A stretch of DNA of 64,000 nt from Jatrophihabitans endophyticus (GCF_900129455.1 NZ_FQVU01000006.1:62001-126000), one strand, 5' to 3'; positions 27,728 to 36,076 are shown, counted from the first letter of the stretch. The notes: a model not told the origin generated them from the letters alone. Numbers and translations are program-made.

Positions 27728-28298
27728 GAGCAACCGTCCCGACGTGCGACGCGCGCCGGCTGCGGGGGCCCTCGCCGCGCAGCAGGATCGCCAAATAGGC
27801 GGCGCCGGCGGCGACCATGCCGATCGTGCTGATGACGGTGCCGACGAGCACGTGGGTGCGGGAGTACCCGGTACGGGGGCCCCACGCGTGCATCGCCGCC
27901 GCGATGGCGAGCAGGCGCAGCTGGTTGAACGTCACGACGGTGACGAGGGCGGCGGTCAGGGCGGTGGCGGCTCGCAGCGGCGACACCCGTCCGATCGAGA
28001 GCAGCCCGAGCGTCACCACGACGTAGGGCAGCAGCAGGAACGCGACGGTGCAGCCGAGCGAGACGTCGTACCCGCCGAGGCCGTCGGCCGTCGCGAACAC
28101 GACCTGGTCGCCGATCCGGTGCGCCGAGCCGACGCCGGCGAGGCGCGCGAGGACGGCGGACGTCGCGGCCTCGGCCCGCTGCACGGCGCCCGGGTCGAGG
28201 AAGAGCGTCAGCGTCGCGAGCACCGTGAGGGCGACGAGCAACGGGCGGACGAGTCCCGCGTCCGGGTGGCTGGGTGCGCCCGGCGCGGGCGCCGTCAC
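27720..28298 (-). CDS. Exosortase/archaeosortase-like transpeptidase
   Basis: A 192-residue membrane protein with about five helices and the exosortase catalytic pattern: Cys83 in SLGCTVAFLL, Arg128 in NQLRLLAI and His149 in THVLVGTVIS, each at the end of a helix. Exosortases cut C-terminal sorting signals and transfer the protein to an acceptor lipid or glycan. It is shorter than the proteobacterial EpsH-type enzyme and near archaeosortase size. GTG start overlapping the upstream GGDEF gene, stop overlapping the glycosyltransferase. The candidate target lies two genes downstream. Confidence 0.75.
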   Translation of the reverse strand: MTAPAPGAPSHPDAGLVRPLLVALTVLATLTLFLDPGAVQRAEAATSAVLARLAGVGSAHRIGDQVVFATADGLGGYDVSLGCTVAFLLLPYVVVTLGLLSIGRVSPLRAATALTAALVTVVTFNQLRLLAIAAAMHAWGPRTGYSRTHVLVGTVISTIGMVAAGAAYLAILLRGEGPRSRRASHVGTVARG

Positions 28299-29272
28299 GG
28301 CATTCTCGCCACGCGCCGAGCGACGAGCTGGCTCTGCTCGGCCGCGCGCCACGCGCCGCACGCCCCGGTGCCGTCGGCGCGCATCGCCCACCCGCTCGTC
28401 GGGCGCAGGCCGGTTCCGCCCAACGCGTCCTCGACCTGCGCCGACAGCGTCCGCACCGTTCGCGTGGTCGAGCCCGGCGCCAGGACGCCGAACTGCCGCC
28501 CGCCGAGCCGGACGACCGGCCGGTCGTCGGTGACGACCTCGCGCAGCGCCGCCACGCCGCGCCGCAACGCGCGAGCCGTCCGCGCACCGTCCAGGCTGAC
28601 GACGACCACGCCGAGCGGCTCGGCGACGGCGGCGCAGCGCTCGTCCTCGCGCGTGAGCAGCAACGCCCAACCGCGGCGGTCGGGCAGGCCGGTCAGCTTG
28701 TCGCGGCTGCGCAGGGCGTCGTCGCGGTCGTGGTCGCGCGCCTCGTCCATGCGGTCGAGTTCGGCCTGGAACTCCACGCCCAGCAGGTCGGCGTGCGCCT
28801 CCACGACCGAGCGCCACCGCGCGACCTCGCGCAGTTGGACGGTCGACAGCGGCGCGAAGCTGACACCGCACAGTGAGCCGACGAGCATCCCGTTCGGCGT
28901 GACGACGGGCGCGCCGGCGTAGCCGCGGGTGCCGGTCTCGTGACCGAGCACGGAGTCGGCGTAACCGGGTTCGGTGCGGATGTCGGGGGTGACCCGGGGC
29001 CCGATGCCCTTCACCATCCGGAAGCAGACCGAGTCCGCCCACCGGGCGGCCGGCGGGCGGTCGAGGCTCTCACCGTCGCGAGTCGTGACCCGCAGCGCCG
29101 TGTACTGCCCGTCGGCCGCTCGCGTCGCGGCCCAGAGCCCCATGGGGCCCACGTCGGTCAGCCGGGACAGCGATCGCGCCGCGACGTCCAGGTACCGGGA
29201 CGGCCGAGCGCTCCCGGCCGGCCGGTCCCGGTCCGGCGCGGGTGCGGCCGTGGCGGTGATGTCGACGTGCAT
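28295..29272 (-). CDS. GAF protein with degenerate GGDEF domain
   Basis: A 325-residue cytoplasmic protein. A GAF-like sensor occupies about residues 30-165 (SVCFRMVKGIGPRVTPDI, GAPVVTPNGMLVGSLCGVSF). A GGDEF fold follows (DKLTGLPDRRGW), but the active-site loop reads GGRQF instead of GGDEF, so diguanylate cyclase activity is unlikely; it may bind nucleotide or a partner. AGGAGGGG precedes the ATG. As first gene of the exosortase operon it may tune glycan synthesis, as c-di-GMP-related proteins do in other exopolysaccharide loci. Confidence 0.82.
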   Translation of the reverse strand: MHVDITATAAPAPDRDRPAGSARPSRYLDVAARSLSRLTDVGPMGLWAATRAADGQYTALRVTTRDGESLDRPPAARWADSVCFRMVKGIGPRVTPDIRTEPGYADSVLGHETGTRGYAGAPVVTPNGMLVGSLCGVSFAPLSTVQLREVARWRSVVEAHADLLGVEFQAELDRMDEARDHDRDDALRSRDKLTGLPDRRGWALLLTREDERCAAVAEPLGVVVVSLDGARTARALRRGVAALREVVTDDRPVVRLGGRQFGVLAPGSTTRTVRTLSAQVEDALGGTGLRPTSGWAMRADGTGACGAWRAAEQSQLVARRVARMP

Positions 29273-29287
29273 TGCGTGCCCCTCCTG

Positions 29288-29367
29288 GGTTCGTTGTGCT
29301 GCCGATCGGCCGACGAACCGGGGGGTGGAGGGGAAACGACGTCGTTCCGCGCGAGTTCGACGGAACG
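29288..29367. promoter_or_regulatory. Two inverted repeats upstream of the exosortase operon
   Basis: GGTTCGT (29288-29294) pairs with ACGAACC (29313-29319), and CGTTCCG (29343-29349) with CGGAACG (29361-29367). Both lie between the LuxR-type gene and the GAF-GGDEF gene. They may be regulator sites or a terminator for the regulator gene; no experiment-like evidence separates these. Confidence 0.35.
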
Positions 29368-29411
29368 TCTAGGGACGGGGGCGCCGGTGAGGGCGCGCCG
29401 GGCCGCACCGG

Positions 29412-30482
29412 TCAGGAACGTCCGCGGAACAGGTCGATCAGCTCCTGCTGGTCGCGCGCGCCGAGCTTGCGGGCGGCCGCGGCGACGTGGGTGCGCACCG
29501 TGCTCTGGCTCACGAACAGCGCGCGGGCGATCGCGGGCACCCGGTCGCCGGCGACCAGGCGGTCGACCACGTCCAGCTCGCGCGGGGTGAGATCGGCGTA
29601 TCCCGCGACCGGGGGCCGGGTGTTCGTGCCGCGCGGTGCGCCCGCGAGCCGGTCGACACCGGATCCGCCCACGAGGCCGCCCAGGTCGAGCGCGGCCTGC
29701 GCGTCGGACACCGCGCTGTCGACCGGGACGAAGACGAACGCGCAGCCCGGCGCCGGCTGCAACGGCAGGGCGGTGAAGCGGCAGGGCACGGCCTCGGCGG
29801 AGCCGGCCGCACCGGCACCGTGGTGGATGGCCCCGACGGTCGCGGTCGCCACGGTGCCGGTCAGCGCGGCGTCGGATATCGCGCGCATCAGCACCGGCCG
29901 GTCGGGTTCGGCGACGAGGGTCAGCAGCGTCGTGCCGACGATGTCGGCGACCGGCACGCCGAACAGCGACACCGCGGACGCGCTGAGCTGGGCGACGTCG
30001 TACGCGCCGTCGGCGGTCCCGTACACCGGCTGCGTCGGGCCCTGCCGGCCGGCGAGAGCGGGGGACGAGCCCGGGCCGGCGGCCGGGCGCAGCTGGCGGA
30101 TCGAGAGCTGTACCCAGCTGCGCGGCGGCTGGCCCGCGAAGCACCGGACCGACAGCGCGACGTCGACCGGCCCTCGTCCGGTGCGCATCCGGGTGGAGCG
30201 CGTGTCGTAGCCGGTGATGCGTCCGGCGAGGAACAAGGCACGTGCCTCGTGCGGCACGCGGTCGATCATGAACTCGAACACGTCATGGTCGACCACCGCA
30301 CCCCCGTTCCCGCACAGGAACGCCACGGCGCGTCTGCTGGCGACGAGGATGTGGCGCGTCGCCGTCTCGACGACGACCACGACGGATTCGCTCGCGGCCA
30401 CCCGGCGGGCGGCGGCCGCGAGCTCGCCGCCGGGTGGGAAGCGGGTCGAGATCAGGACCGAGCCGTTTATGGGCTCGCTCAT
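29412..30482 (-). CDS. LuxR-type regulator with PAS-like sensor domains
   Basis: A 356-residue protein. The N-terminal two thirds look like two PAS-like modules (VVVVVETATRHILVASRRAVAFL; DVAQLSASAVSLFGVPVADIVG), and residues about 298-352 are a LuxR/FixJ helix-turn-helix (LTPRELDVVDRLVAGDRVPA, SQSTVRTHVAAAARKLGARD). No receiver or acyl-homoserine-lactone domain. It lies directly upstream of and co-directional with the exosortase operon, separated by 139 bases with inverted repeats, so it is the likely local regulator. Confidence 0.85.
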   Translation of the reverse strand: MSEPINGSVLISTRFPPGGELAAAARRVAASESVVVVVETATRHILVASRRAVAFLCGNGGAVVDHDVFEFMIDRVPHEARALFLAGRITGYDTRSTRMRTGRGPVDVALSVRCFAGQPPRSWVQLSIRQLRPAAGPGSSPALAGRQGPTQPVYGTADGAYDVAQLSASAVSLFGVPVADIVGTTLLTLVAEPDRPVLMRAISDAALTGTVATATVGAIHHGAGAAGSAEAVPCRFTALPLQPAPGCAFVFVPVDSAVSDAQAALDLGGLVGGSGVDRLAGAPRGTNTRPPVAGYADLTPRELDVVDRLVAGDRVPAIARALFVSQSTVRTHVAAAARKLGARDQQELIDLFRGRS

Positions 30483-30641
30483 CGTCCTGGCTGCTCTCGC
30501 CGTGGTTCGGCCATGGCGGGATCGTGACCCAAACGCCTGTGGCGCACACCACGCTTGCGCCGGGACGCGTCGTGGTACGTCAATCGCCGGACAACGGCCT
30601 CGCCGACTGGACAGTGCGGGTCGCCCCCGGGCCGGGTCGCG

Positions 30642-31292
30642 TCAGTCGGCGGGGCCGCGGCGACGCAGCTTGTCGACCTCGGCCATGGCCTCGCGCAGCT
30701 CGGCGAGCCAGTCGTCGGCGTGCTCGCCGACCAGTTTCACGCACCAGGCGAGTGCGTCGGAGCGGGAGCGGGCGACACCGGCGTCGACGAGCGTGTCGAG
30801 GACGCGGCGCTCGTCGTGGCGCAGCCGGGTCATGACCGGCACGGCGAGGTGGGAGAACATCACCTGGGTGTCGCCGATGCCGGCCCCCCACGCGACCTTG
30901 CGGCCGTAGCGCTGTTCGGCCTCCTGGGCGATCCGGACGCGTGCGTCGCGGGTGTCCTCGCGGAAGCGGCCGATGCGGCCCTGCGCCGCGGCCGTGCTGG
31001 CGCCGCCGGCGTCGTCCTCGGGCACCGGCAGCTCGCCGACCACGACGATCTCCTCGCGGTCGACCGTGACCCGGGGGGTACCGGTGAACCAGTCGTCGGG
31101 CAACCGGCCGGCGAGCCACTCGGGCGCGTCCTCGGCCGACGGCAGGTCCGCCTGCTGCCAGCCGCCGCCGCGGGGCCCGCGCTCGCCGCGCCCGCGTCCG
31201 CCGTGCTCGCCGCGCCCGCCGTGCTCGGGGCCGCCGCGCATGCCGCCGTGGCGGAACCGTCGCTCGGCGAAGGGGTGATCCGCTCCGTACAT
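30642..31292 (-). CDS. Conserved actinobacterial protein with ribbon-helix-helix-like C-terminus
   Basis: A 216-residue protein. The first 45 residues are Gly/Arg-rich, and the middle (GTPRVTVDREEIVVVGELPVPED) looks like a small beta domain. The C-terminal part (LRHDERRVLDTLVDAGVARS, then a helix) resembles a CopG/Arc-type ribbon-helix-helix DNA-binding fold. The ATG at 31292 is fixed by AGGAGG six bases upstream. A palindrome covers the region just before that site, suggesting autoregulation. Function otherwise unknown. Confidence 0.65.
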   Translation of the reverse strand: MYGADHPFAERRFRHGGMRGGPEHGGRGEHGGRGRGERGPRGGGWQQADLPSAEDAPEWLAGRLPDDWFTGTPRVTVDREEIVVVGELPVPEDDAGGASTAAAQGRIGRFREDTRDARVRIAQEAEQRYGRKVAWGAGIGDTQVMFSHLAVPVMTRLRHDERRVLDTLVDAGVARSRSDALAWCVKLVGEHADDWLAELREAMAEVDKLRRRGPAD

Positions 31293-31306
31293 GTCCAACC
31301 TCCTGC

Positions 31307-31328
31307 GTAATGGTGATTACAACATTAC
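31307..31328 (-). promoter_or_regulatory. GTAAT-N4-ATTAC palindrome plus extra half-site
   Basis: GTAATGGTGATTAC (31307-31320) is a perfect inverted repeat of five-base arms, followed by another ATTAC at 31324-31328. It is notably AT-rich for this genome and lies just upstream of the ribosome site of the ribbon-helix-helix-like gene, where a bound protein would block transcription. Confidence 0.55.
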
Positions 31329-31395
31329 ACAGAAGTGGGGACGTGCGCCGTCGCCCGACACGGACGGGTGGCGGGTGAGTGCGGGCGGGCGTGCG

Positions 31396-32094
31396 TCAGG
31401 CGAAGACGGCGAACCAGATCGCGACGTAGTGGCACAGGGCCGCGACGAGCGTGCAGAGGTGGAAGACCTCGTGGAAGCCGAAGACGCCGGGCCAGGGGTT
31501 CGGTCGCTTCAGCGCGTACACGACGCCGCCCACGGTGTAGACGACGCCACCGGCGGCGATGAGGACGAAGGCGGCGACGCCGGAGTTGTGCAACAGATCG
31601 GGGAAGACGAAGGCCGCGACCCAGCCGAGCGCGATGTAGCACGGCGCGGACAGCCAGCGCGGCGACGACGGCCAGACGAGCTGCAGCGAGACGCCGAGCG
31701 CGGCCCCGGCCCAGACCGCGATCAGCACCGCGACCATCGCCCCCTCGGGCAGGGTGAGCGCAGCGATCGGCGTGTAGGTGCCGGCGATGAACACGAAGAT
31801 CATCGAGTGGTCGAGGCGCTTCATCACCCGCTGGGCGGTCGGGCTCCACGACAGCCGGTGATAGAGGGCGGACGTCCCGAACAGCATGGTGACCGTCGCG
31901 CAGTAGACGGCCGTGACGAGGGCAGCGACGCCGCCGCGCAGCGACGCCGCCGTGGCGACGAGCGCCGCGCCGCTCGCGAGCGAGACGAGCGCGGCGTAGG
32001 CGTGCAGCCAGCCGCGCAGGCGCGGTTTCAGCTCGGCGACCGCATGGGCGATCGCCGCAACGGGTCCGGAGGCGCCAGGCTCGACGGTCGTCAT
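31396..32094 (-). CDS. Hemolysin III / TrhA-family (PAQR) membrane protein
   Basis: A 232-residue seven-helix protein with the family's histidine motifs: SALYHRLSW in the second helix region, DHSMIFVFIAGTYTP, and FHEVFHLCTLVAALCHY near the C-terminus. The bacterial role is membrane-energetics or lipid homeostasis rather than proven hemolysis. Corresponds in position to Rv1085c. The ATG lies seven bases after TAACCT. Confidence 0.92.
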   Translation of the reverse strand: MTTVEPGASGPVAAIAHAVAELKPRLRGWLHAYAALVSLASGAALVATAASLRGGVAALVTAVYCATVTMLFGTSALYHRLSWSPTAQRVMKRLDHSMIFVFIAGTYTPIAALTLPEGAMVAVLIAVWAGAALGVSLQLVWPSSPRWLSAPCYIALGWVAAFVFPDLLHNSGVAAFVLIAAGGVVYTVGGVVYALKRPNPWPGVFGFHEVFHLCTLVAALCHYVAIWFAVFA

Positions 32095-32101
32095 CGTCCG
32101 G

Positions 32102-32107
32102 AGGTTA
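32102..32107 (-). promoter_or_regulatory. -10 element TAACCT for the hemolysin III gene
   Basis: Minus-strand TAACCT is seven bases from the ATG at 32094, giving a leaderless transcript. Confidence 0.5.
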
Positions 32108-32169
32108 CCTGGCCGTAGGTTGGACTTCGCTGTGCGAGCGAGACGGTTCGGCCGGGCGCGTCGGGGCGA

Positions 32170-32175
32170 TAGGTT
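32170..32175 (+). promoter_or_regulatory. -10 element TAGGTT for the Z-prenyl transferase
   Basis: TAGGTT is followed by seven bases and GTG at 32183. The ten bases TAGGTTGGAC also occur at about 32115-32124, so a second start point or a duplicated promoter is possible. Confidence 0.5.
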
Positions 32176-32182
32176 GGACGCC

Positions 32183-32950
32183 GTGGGAGTGCGCGACGCG
32201 GTCTACGCCGTGTACGAACGACGCCTCCGCTCGCATCTGGACGGGCTGCCCGTCCCGCGGCACGTCGCGATCATGGTCGACGGCAACCGGCGCTGGGCGC
32301 GTGCCGCCGGCTTCGACGACGTCAGCCACGGTCACGTCGCCGGCGCGCAGCACATCACCAACCTGCTGCAGTGGTGCAGTGAGGCCGGCGTCGCCCACGT
32401 GACGATCTGGCTGCTGTCCACCGACAACCTGCGCCGACCCGCCGAGGAGCTCGAACCGCTGCTGCAGATCATCGGCGGGGTGGCCGACGAGCTGGCCGCA
32501 CCGAGCACGCCGTGGCGGGTCAAGGCGGTCGGGGCGCTCGACCTGCTGCCCGGCGCGATGGCCGAGCGGCTCAAGCGCGCCGAGGAGGCCACGGCCACCC
32601 GTGACGGCCTGACCGTCAACATCGCCGTCGGCTACGGCGGGCGGCGCGAGATCGCCGACGCCGTCCGCTCGCTGCTGCAGGAGCACGCGGCCAAGGGCGG
32701 CACCCTCGAGGAGCTGGCCGAGATCATCGACGTTGACCACATCGCCGAGCACCTGTACACGAAGGGCCAGCCCGACCCCGACCTGGTGATCCGGACGTCC
32801 GGCGAGCAGCGTCTCGGCGGGTTCCTGCTCTGGCAGTCGGTCCATTCCGAGTTCTACTTCTGCGACGCGCTGTGGCCCGACTTCCGGCGCATCGACTTCT
32901 ACCGCGCGCTGCGCGACTACGGCACCCGGCAGCGTCGGTTCGGCAAGTGA
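32183..32950 (+). CDS. Short-chain cis-prenyl diphosphate synthase (UppS family)
   Basis: A 255-residue cis-prenyltransferase that condenses isopentenyl diphosphate to Z-prenyl diphosphates for envelope lipid carriers. Motifs: HVAIMVDGNRRWAR with the catalytic Asp, WLLSTDNLRRP, NIAVGYGGRREI and IRTSGEQRLGGFLLWQ. Position and length match Rv1086, the omega,E,Z-farnesyl diphosphate synthase, rather than the longer decaprenyl enzyme, so a C15 product is the better guess. It overlaps the next gene as GTGA. Confidence 0.88.
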   Translation: MGVRDAVYAVYERRLRSHLDGLPVPRHVAIMVDGNRRWARAAGFDDVSHGHVAGAQHITNLLQWCSEAGVAHVTIWLLSTDNLRRPAEELEPLLQIIGGVADELAAPSTPWRVKAVGALDLLPGAMAERLKRAEEATATRDGLTVNIAVGYGGRREIADAVRSLLQEHAAKGGTLEELAEIIDVDHIAEHLYTKGQPDPDLVIRTSGEQRLGGFLLWQSVHSEFYFCDALWPDFRRIDFYRALRDYGTRQRRFGK

Positions 32951-33762
32951 CGGCGTTCGGGCCGCTGGTCGACGCGGCATGGCTGGCCACGCACCTCGAG
33001 GACGTGCGGACGGTGGACGTGCGCTGGTACCTGCGGCCGTCGGACGGGCGCACCGGTCGCGACGCCTACGACGCCGGGCACCTGCCCGGCGCCGTCCACC
33101 TCGACGTCGACACCGATCTCTCGGCCCCCGCCACGCGGGAGGCGGGCCGTCACCCGCTGCCGACGCCCGAGCACTTCGCCGCCGCCCTGGCGCGCGTCGG
33201 CATCGCCGCGGGCACACCGGTCGTCGCGTACGACGACGTGGGCGGGTCGACGGCGGCGCGGCTGTGGTGGCTGCTGCACGTGCTGGGTGAGCCGGTCGCG
33301 GTGCTCGACGGTGGTCTGGACGCCTGGCTCGCGACGGCCGGGGAGCTCGTCACCGACGTGGCCCATCACCCCGTGGTCGAGCGCGCTCCGCGGCCGTGGC
33401 CCGCGGAGCGGTTCGTCGTCGCCGACGAGCTGCCCGACTCCGGCGCGACGGTCTACGACGCCCGCACCGCGCAGCGCTACGCGCACGGCGATCCGGTGGT
33501 CGACCCGCGCGCCGGGCACGTCCCCGGCGCCCGCAGCGCGCCGTGGCAGGACAACCTCGGCCCCGACGGCCGGTTCCGCCCCGCCGCCGACCTCGCCGAG
33601 CGTTACCCGGCCGGTCCCGCTGTCGCCTATTGCGGCTCGGGTGTCACGGCCTGCCACGACCTGCTGGCGCTCACCCTCGCCGGGCGCGCCGACATCGCGC
33701 TCTACCCGGGCTCGTGGTCGCAGTGGGGCGCCGACCCGACCCGCCCCGCCGAGACCGACTGA
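32947..33762 (+). CDS. Thiosulfate/3-mercaptopyruvate sulfurtransferase
   Basis: A 271-residue tandem rhodanese. The first domain (VRWYLRPSDGRTGRDAYDAG) is inactive; the second carries the active-site loop AYCGSGVTA with the persulfide cysteine. The enzyme moves sulfane sulfur from thiosulfate or mercaptopyruvate to cyanide or thiols. It is coupled to the prenyl synthase gene by a GTGA overlap, with no clear functional link. Confidence 0.9.
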   Translation: MTAFGPLVDAAWLATHLEDVRTVDVRWYLRPSDGRTGRDAYDAGHLPGAVHLDVDTDLSAPATREAGRHPLPTPEHFAAALARVGIAAGTPVVAYDDVGGSTAARLWWLLHVLGEPVAVLDGGLDAWLATAGELVTDVAHHPVVERAPRPWPAERFVVADELPDSGATVYDARTAQRYAHGDPVVDPRAGHVPGARSAPWQDNLGPDGRFRPAADLAERYPAGPAVAYCGSGVTACHDLLALTLAGRADIALYPGSWSQWGADPTRPAETD

Positions 33763-33765
33763 CCC

Positions 33766-33812
33766 GATCGTGGACCGACATGCCGGTGGAGCGAGCAGGT
33801 GGGTCCACGATC
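33766..33812 (+). terminator. 11-bp inverted repeat after the sulfurtransferase gene
   Basis: GATCGTGGACC (33766-33776) and GGTCCACGATC (33802-33812) are exact reverse complements around a 25-base loop, beginning three bases after the stop. No T-run follows; a factor-independent terminator or mRNA-stabilising hairpin is likely. Confidence 0.45.
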
Positions 33813-34073
33813 CGGTGTTAACCGAGCCGTAACCGGGGCCTGGGCGCGCCTTCGCGTCCGCCGCCGGTGGTCGACGTACGTTGCGCTGCAGTGACCGGGA
33901 CCACCCCGGTCGCCGGCGGAGGTCCCACCAGTGCCGAGATCCGAACGGATCCACGAGGGGGCCGGTTCGCCCCGCTCGCGGTCCCTCGGTCGGCGGGCAG
34001 GGACGAACCGTCACCCCAGCAGCGCTGCGGGCGCGTGTGCGCCCGGGTGCCGACCTCTCGTCAGGAGCGTCTC
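33813..34073 (+). other. Long structured leader region of phoH2, no gene
   Basis: The 261 bases between the hairpin and the phoH2 start contain no credible gene. They are rich in short complementary runs (for example GGTCCCT with AGGGAC near 33978-34004, and GCGGGCGCG with CGCGCCC-like partners), which suggests a structured 5' leader. A riboswitch or other cis RNA is possible, but no class can be assigned by eye. Confidence 0.3.
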
Positions 34074-35408
34074 GTGACTGCTGTCCAGCCCGACTCCGGC
34101 CTGCGCACCTTCGTCCTCGACACCTCGGTCCTGCTCTCCGACCCCGGCGCATTGGGGCGTTTCGCCGAGCACGACGTGGTCCTGCCGCTGGTCGTCATCA
34201 GCGAGCTCGAGGGCAAGCGGCACCACCCGGAACTCGGCTGGTTCGCCCGGCAGACGCTGCGGGTGCTCGACGAGCTGCGCATCACGCACGGCCGGCTCGA
34301 CGCGCCGGTGCCGATCGGCGATGCCGGCGGGACGCTGCACGTCGAGCTGAACCACTCCGACCTCTCGACGTTGCCCGCGGGCTTCCGCGTCGACAGCAAC
34401 GACTCGCGCATCCTGGCCGTCTCGTTGAACCTCGCCGCCGAGGGCCGCAACGTCACCCTCGTCACCAAGGACATGCCGCTGCGCGTCAAGGCGGCGTCGG
34501 TGGGCCTGGACAGCGACGAGTACCGGCTGCACCCGGTCGCCGACGCGACCGGCTACACCGGCATCCGGGAGCTCGACGTCTCCGCGGCGGCCGTCGACGA
34601 GCTCTACGACGGCGAGCCGATCGAGCTCGCCGGCTCCGTCGACTTCGCCGAGGTCGCCGACGAGCCGTGCCACTCCGGCCTGGTGCTGCACTCGGCAAAG
34701 GGCTCCGCGCTCGCGCGGATCACGCCGGACAAGCACGTCCGGCTCGTCCGCGGCGACCGCGAGGCGTTCGGGCTGCGTGGCCGCTCGGCCGAGCAGCGCA
34801 TCGCGCTGGACCTGCTGCTCGACCCGGAGGTCGGCATCGTGTCCCTCGGCGGCCGCGCGGGCACCGGCAAGTCCGCGCTCGCACTGTGCGCCGGCCTCGA
34901 GTCGGTGCTGGAGCGGCGCGCGCACAAGCGGGTCGTGGTGTTCCGGCCGCTCTACGCCGTCGGGGGGCAGGACCTCGGTTACCTGCCGGGCTCGGAGAAC
35001 GAGAAGATGGCGCCCTGGGCGCAGGCGGTGTTCGACACGCTCGGCGCGCTCGTCTCCGGGGACGTGATGGACGAGGTCATGGACCGCGGCATGCTCGAGG
35101 TGCTGCCGCTCACGCACATCCGGGGGCGGTCGCTGCACGACTCGTTCGTCATCGTCGACGAGGCGCAGTCGCTGGAGCGCAACGTGCTGCTGACGGTGCT
35201 CTCGCGCATCGGGGCGGGGTCGCGAGTCGTCCTCACCCACGACGTCGCCCAGCGCGACAACCTGCGCGTCGGGCGTCACGACGGTGTCGCCGCGGTGATC
35301 GAGGCGCTGCGCGGTCACCCGCTCTTCGCGCACGTCACCCTGACCCGTTCGGAGCGGTCGCCCATCGCCGCGCTCGTCACCGAGATGCTGGAGGACCTGC
35401 CGCTCTGA
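34074..35408 (+). CDS. phoH2: PIN-PhoH fusion protein (RNA helicase/ribonuclease)
   Basis: A 444-residue fusion. The N-terminal PIN ribonuclease domain has acidic ligands in [21 protein letters not shown] and [10 protein letters not shown]. The PhoH ATPase has Walker [12 protein letters not shown] and Walker [11 protein letters not shown]. Mycobacterial PhoH2 unwinds and cuts RNA. The GTG at 34074 follows AGGAG six bases upstream. Corresponds to Rv1095, at the end of the conserved block. Confidence 0.93.
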   Translation: MTAVQPDSGLRTFVLDTSVLLSDPGALGRFAEHDVVLPLVVISELEGKRHHPELGWFARQTLRVLDELRITHGRLDAPVPIGDAGGTLHVELNHSDLSTLPAGFRVDSNDSRILAVSLNLAAEGRNVTLVTKDMPLRVKAASVGLDSDEYRLHPVADATGYTGIRELDVSAAAVDELYDGEPIELAGSVDFAEVADEPCHSGLVLHSAKGSALARITPDKHVRLVRGDREAFGLRGRSAEQRIALDLLLDPEVGIVSLGGRAGTGKSALALCAGLESVLERRAHKRVVVFRPLYAVGGQDLGYLPGSENEKMAPWAQAVFDTLGALVSGDVMDEVMDRGMLEVLPLTHIRGRSLHDSFVIVDEAQSLERNVLLTVLSRIGAGSRVVLTHDVAQRDNLRVGRHDGVAAVIEALRGHPLFAHVTLTRSERSPIAALVTEMLEDLPL

Positions 35409-35443
35409 CCCGTTCGTCCCGGTCGCCGGGGGCGGAGCGGGGA

Positions 35444-35938
35444 TCAGCGGAAGGGGACGTCGATCAGGTGCGTCCACGGACCGCCGTCGTAGCGCCACAG
35501 CGACCAGCCGAGCGCCGCGACGGGGAAGGGCGCGAACGCGGCCTGCAGCTCGGCGACGGTGCGACGGGCGGTCGCCGGGTCGACCTTGTTCTGCACGGTG
35601 ACGTGGGCGCGGAACGGCTGCCGGTCCTGGCGGGTCAGGTGGGGCCACCACGCGCGCTGCAGGGTCGCGTGCCGCCGGGTCAGCTCGTCGGAGTGCAGAA
35701 CGTACGCCGCGCCCCGCCCCAGCGAACGCACGCCGGTCACCGCGACGTCGAACGGGGGACCGGTGACGTCGTGCAGGTCCGTCTCGACGTCGTCGCGGAG
35801 CTCGCCGGGTACGGCGTGGAACAGCGTGACGTGTGCGCCCACCTGTGTTCGTCCCGCCGGGAACCAGCGGGCGCGTTCGCGCTCGAAGCGCTGCTGCGTC
35901 TCGTCGTCGAGCCGCACCGTGACGACGAGCGATCTCAC
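35444..35938 (-). CDS. 2H phosphoesterase / 2'-5' RNA ligase-like protein
   Basis: A 164-residue protein with the two HxT motifs of the 2H superfamily (HVTLFH near residue 37 and HVTVQN about 115). Such proteins hydrolyse cyclic nucleotide phosphates or RNA 2',3'-cyclic ends. The GTG at 35938 has GAGGG six to seven bases upstream. It converges with phoH2, an RNA-acting protein, but no operon link exists. Confidence 0.85.
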   Translation of the reverse strand: MRSLVVTVRLDDETQQRFERERARWFPAGRTQVGAHVTLFHAVPGELRDDVETDLHDVTGPPFDVAVTGVRSLGRGAAYVLHSDELTRRHATLQRAWWPHLTRQDRQPFRAHVTVQNKVDPATARRTVAELQAAFAPFPVAALGWSLWRYDGGPWTHLIDVPFR

Positions 35939-36076
35939 TGATGGCCCTCTTCCCCTCTCGGCGGCAGGTGCAGCATGTTGCAGGAACCATTCTGACCCGT
36001 TGCCTGCGACGGGAGCGGCGGGCAGTCTCGGGGCAGCGGCGTCGCGAGTGGCGTCCGGTCGGGTCGAGGGGGCTTC

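Noticed and set aside
33813-34073. c-di-AMP (ydaO) riboswitch before phoH2
   Set aside because: Some short words look similar to the class, but the conserved order of core segments could not be matched by eye, so no class is assigned.
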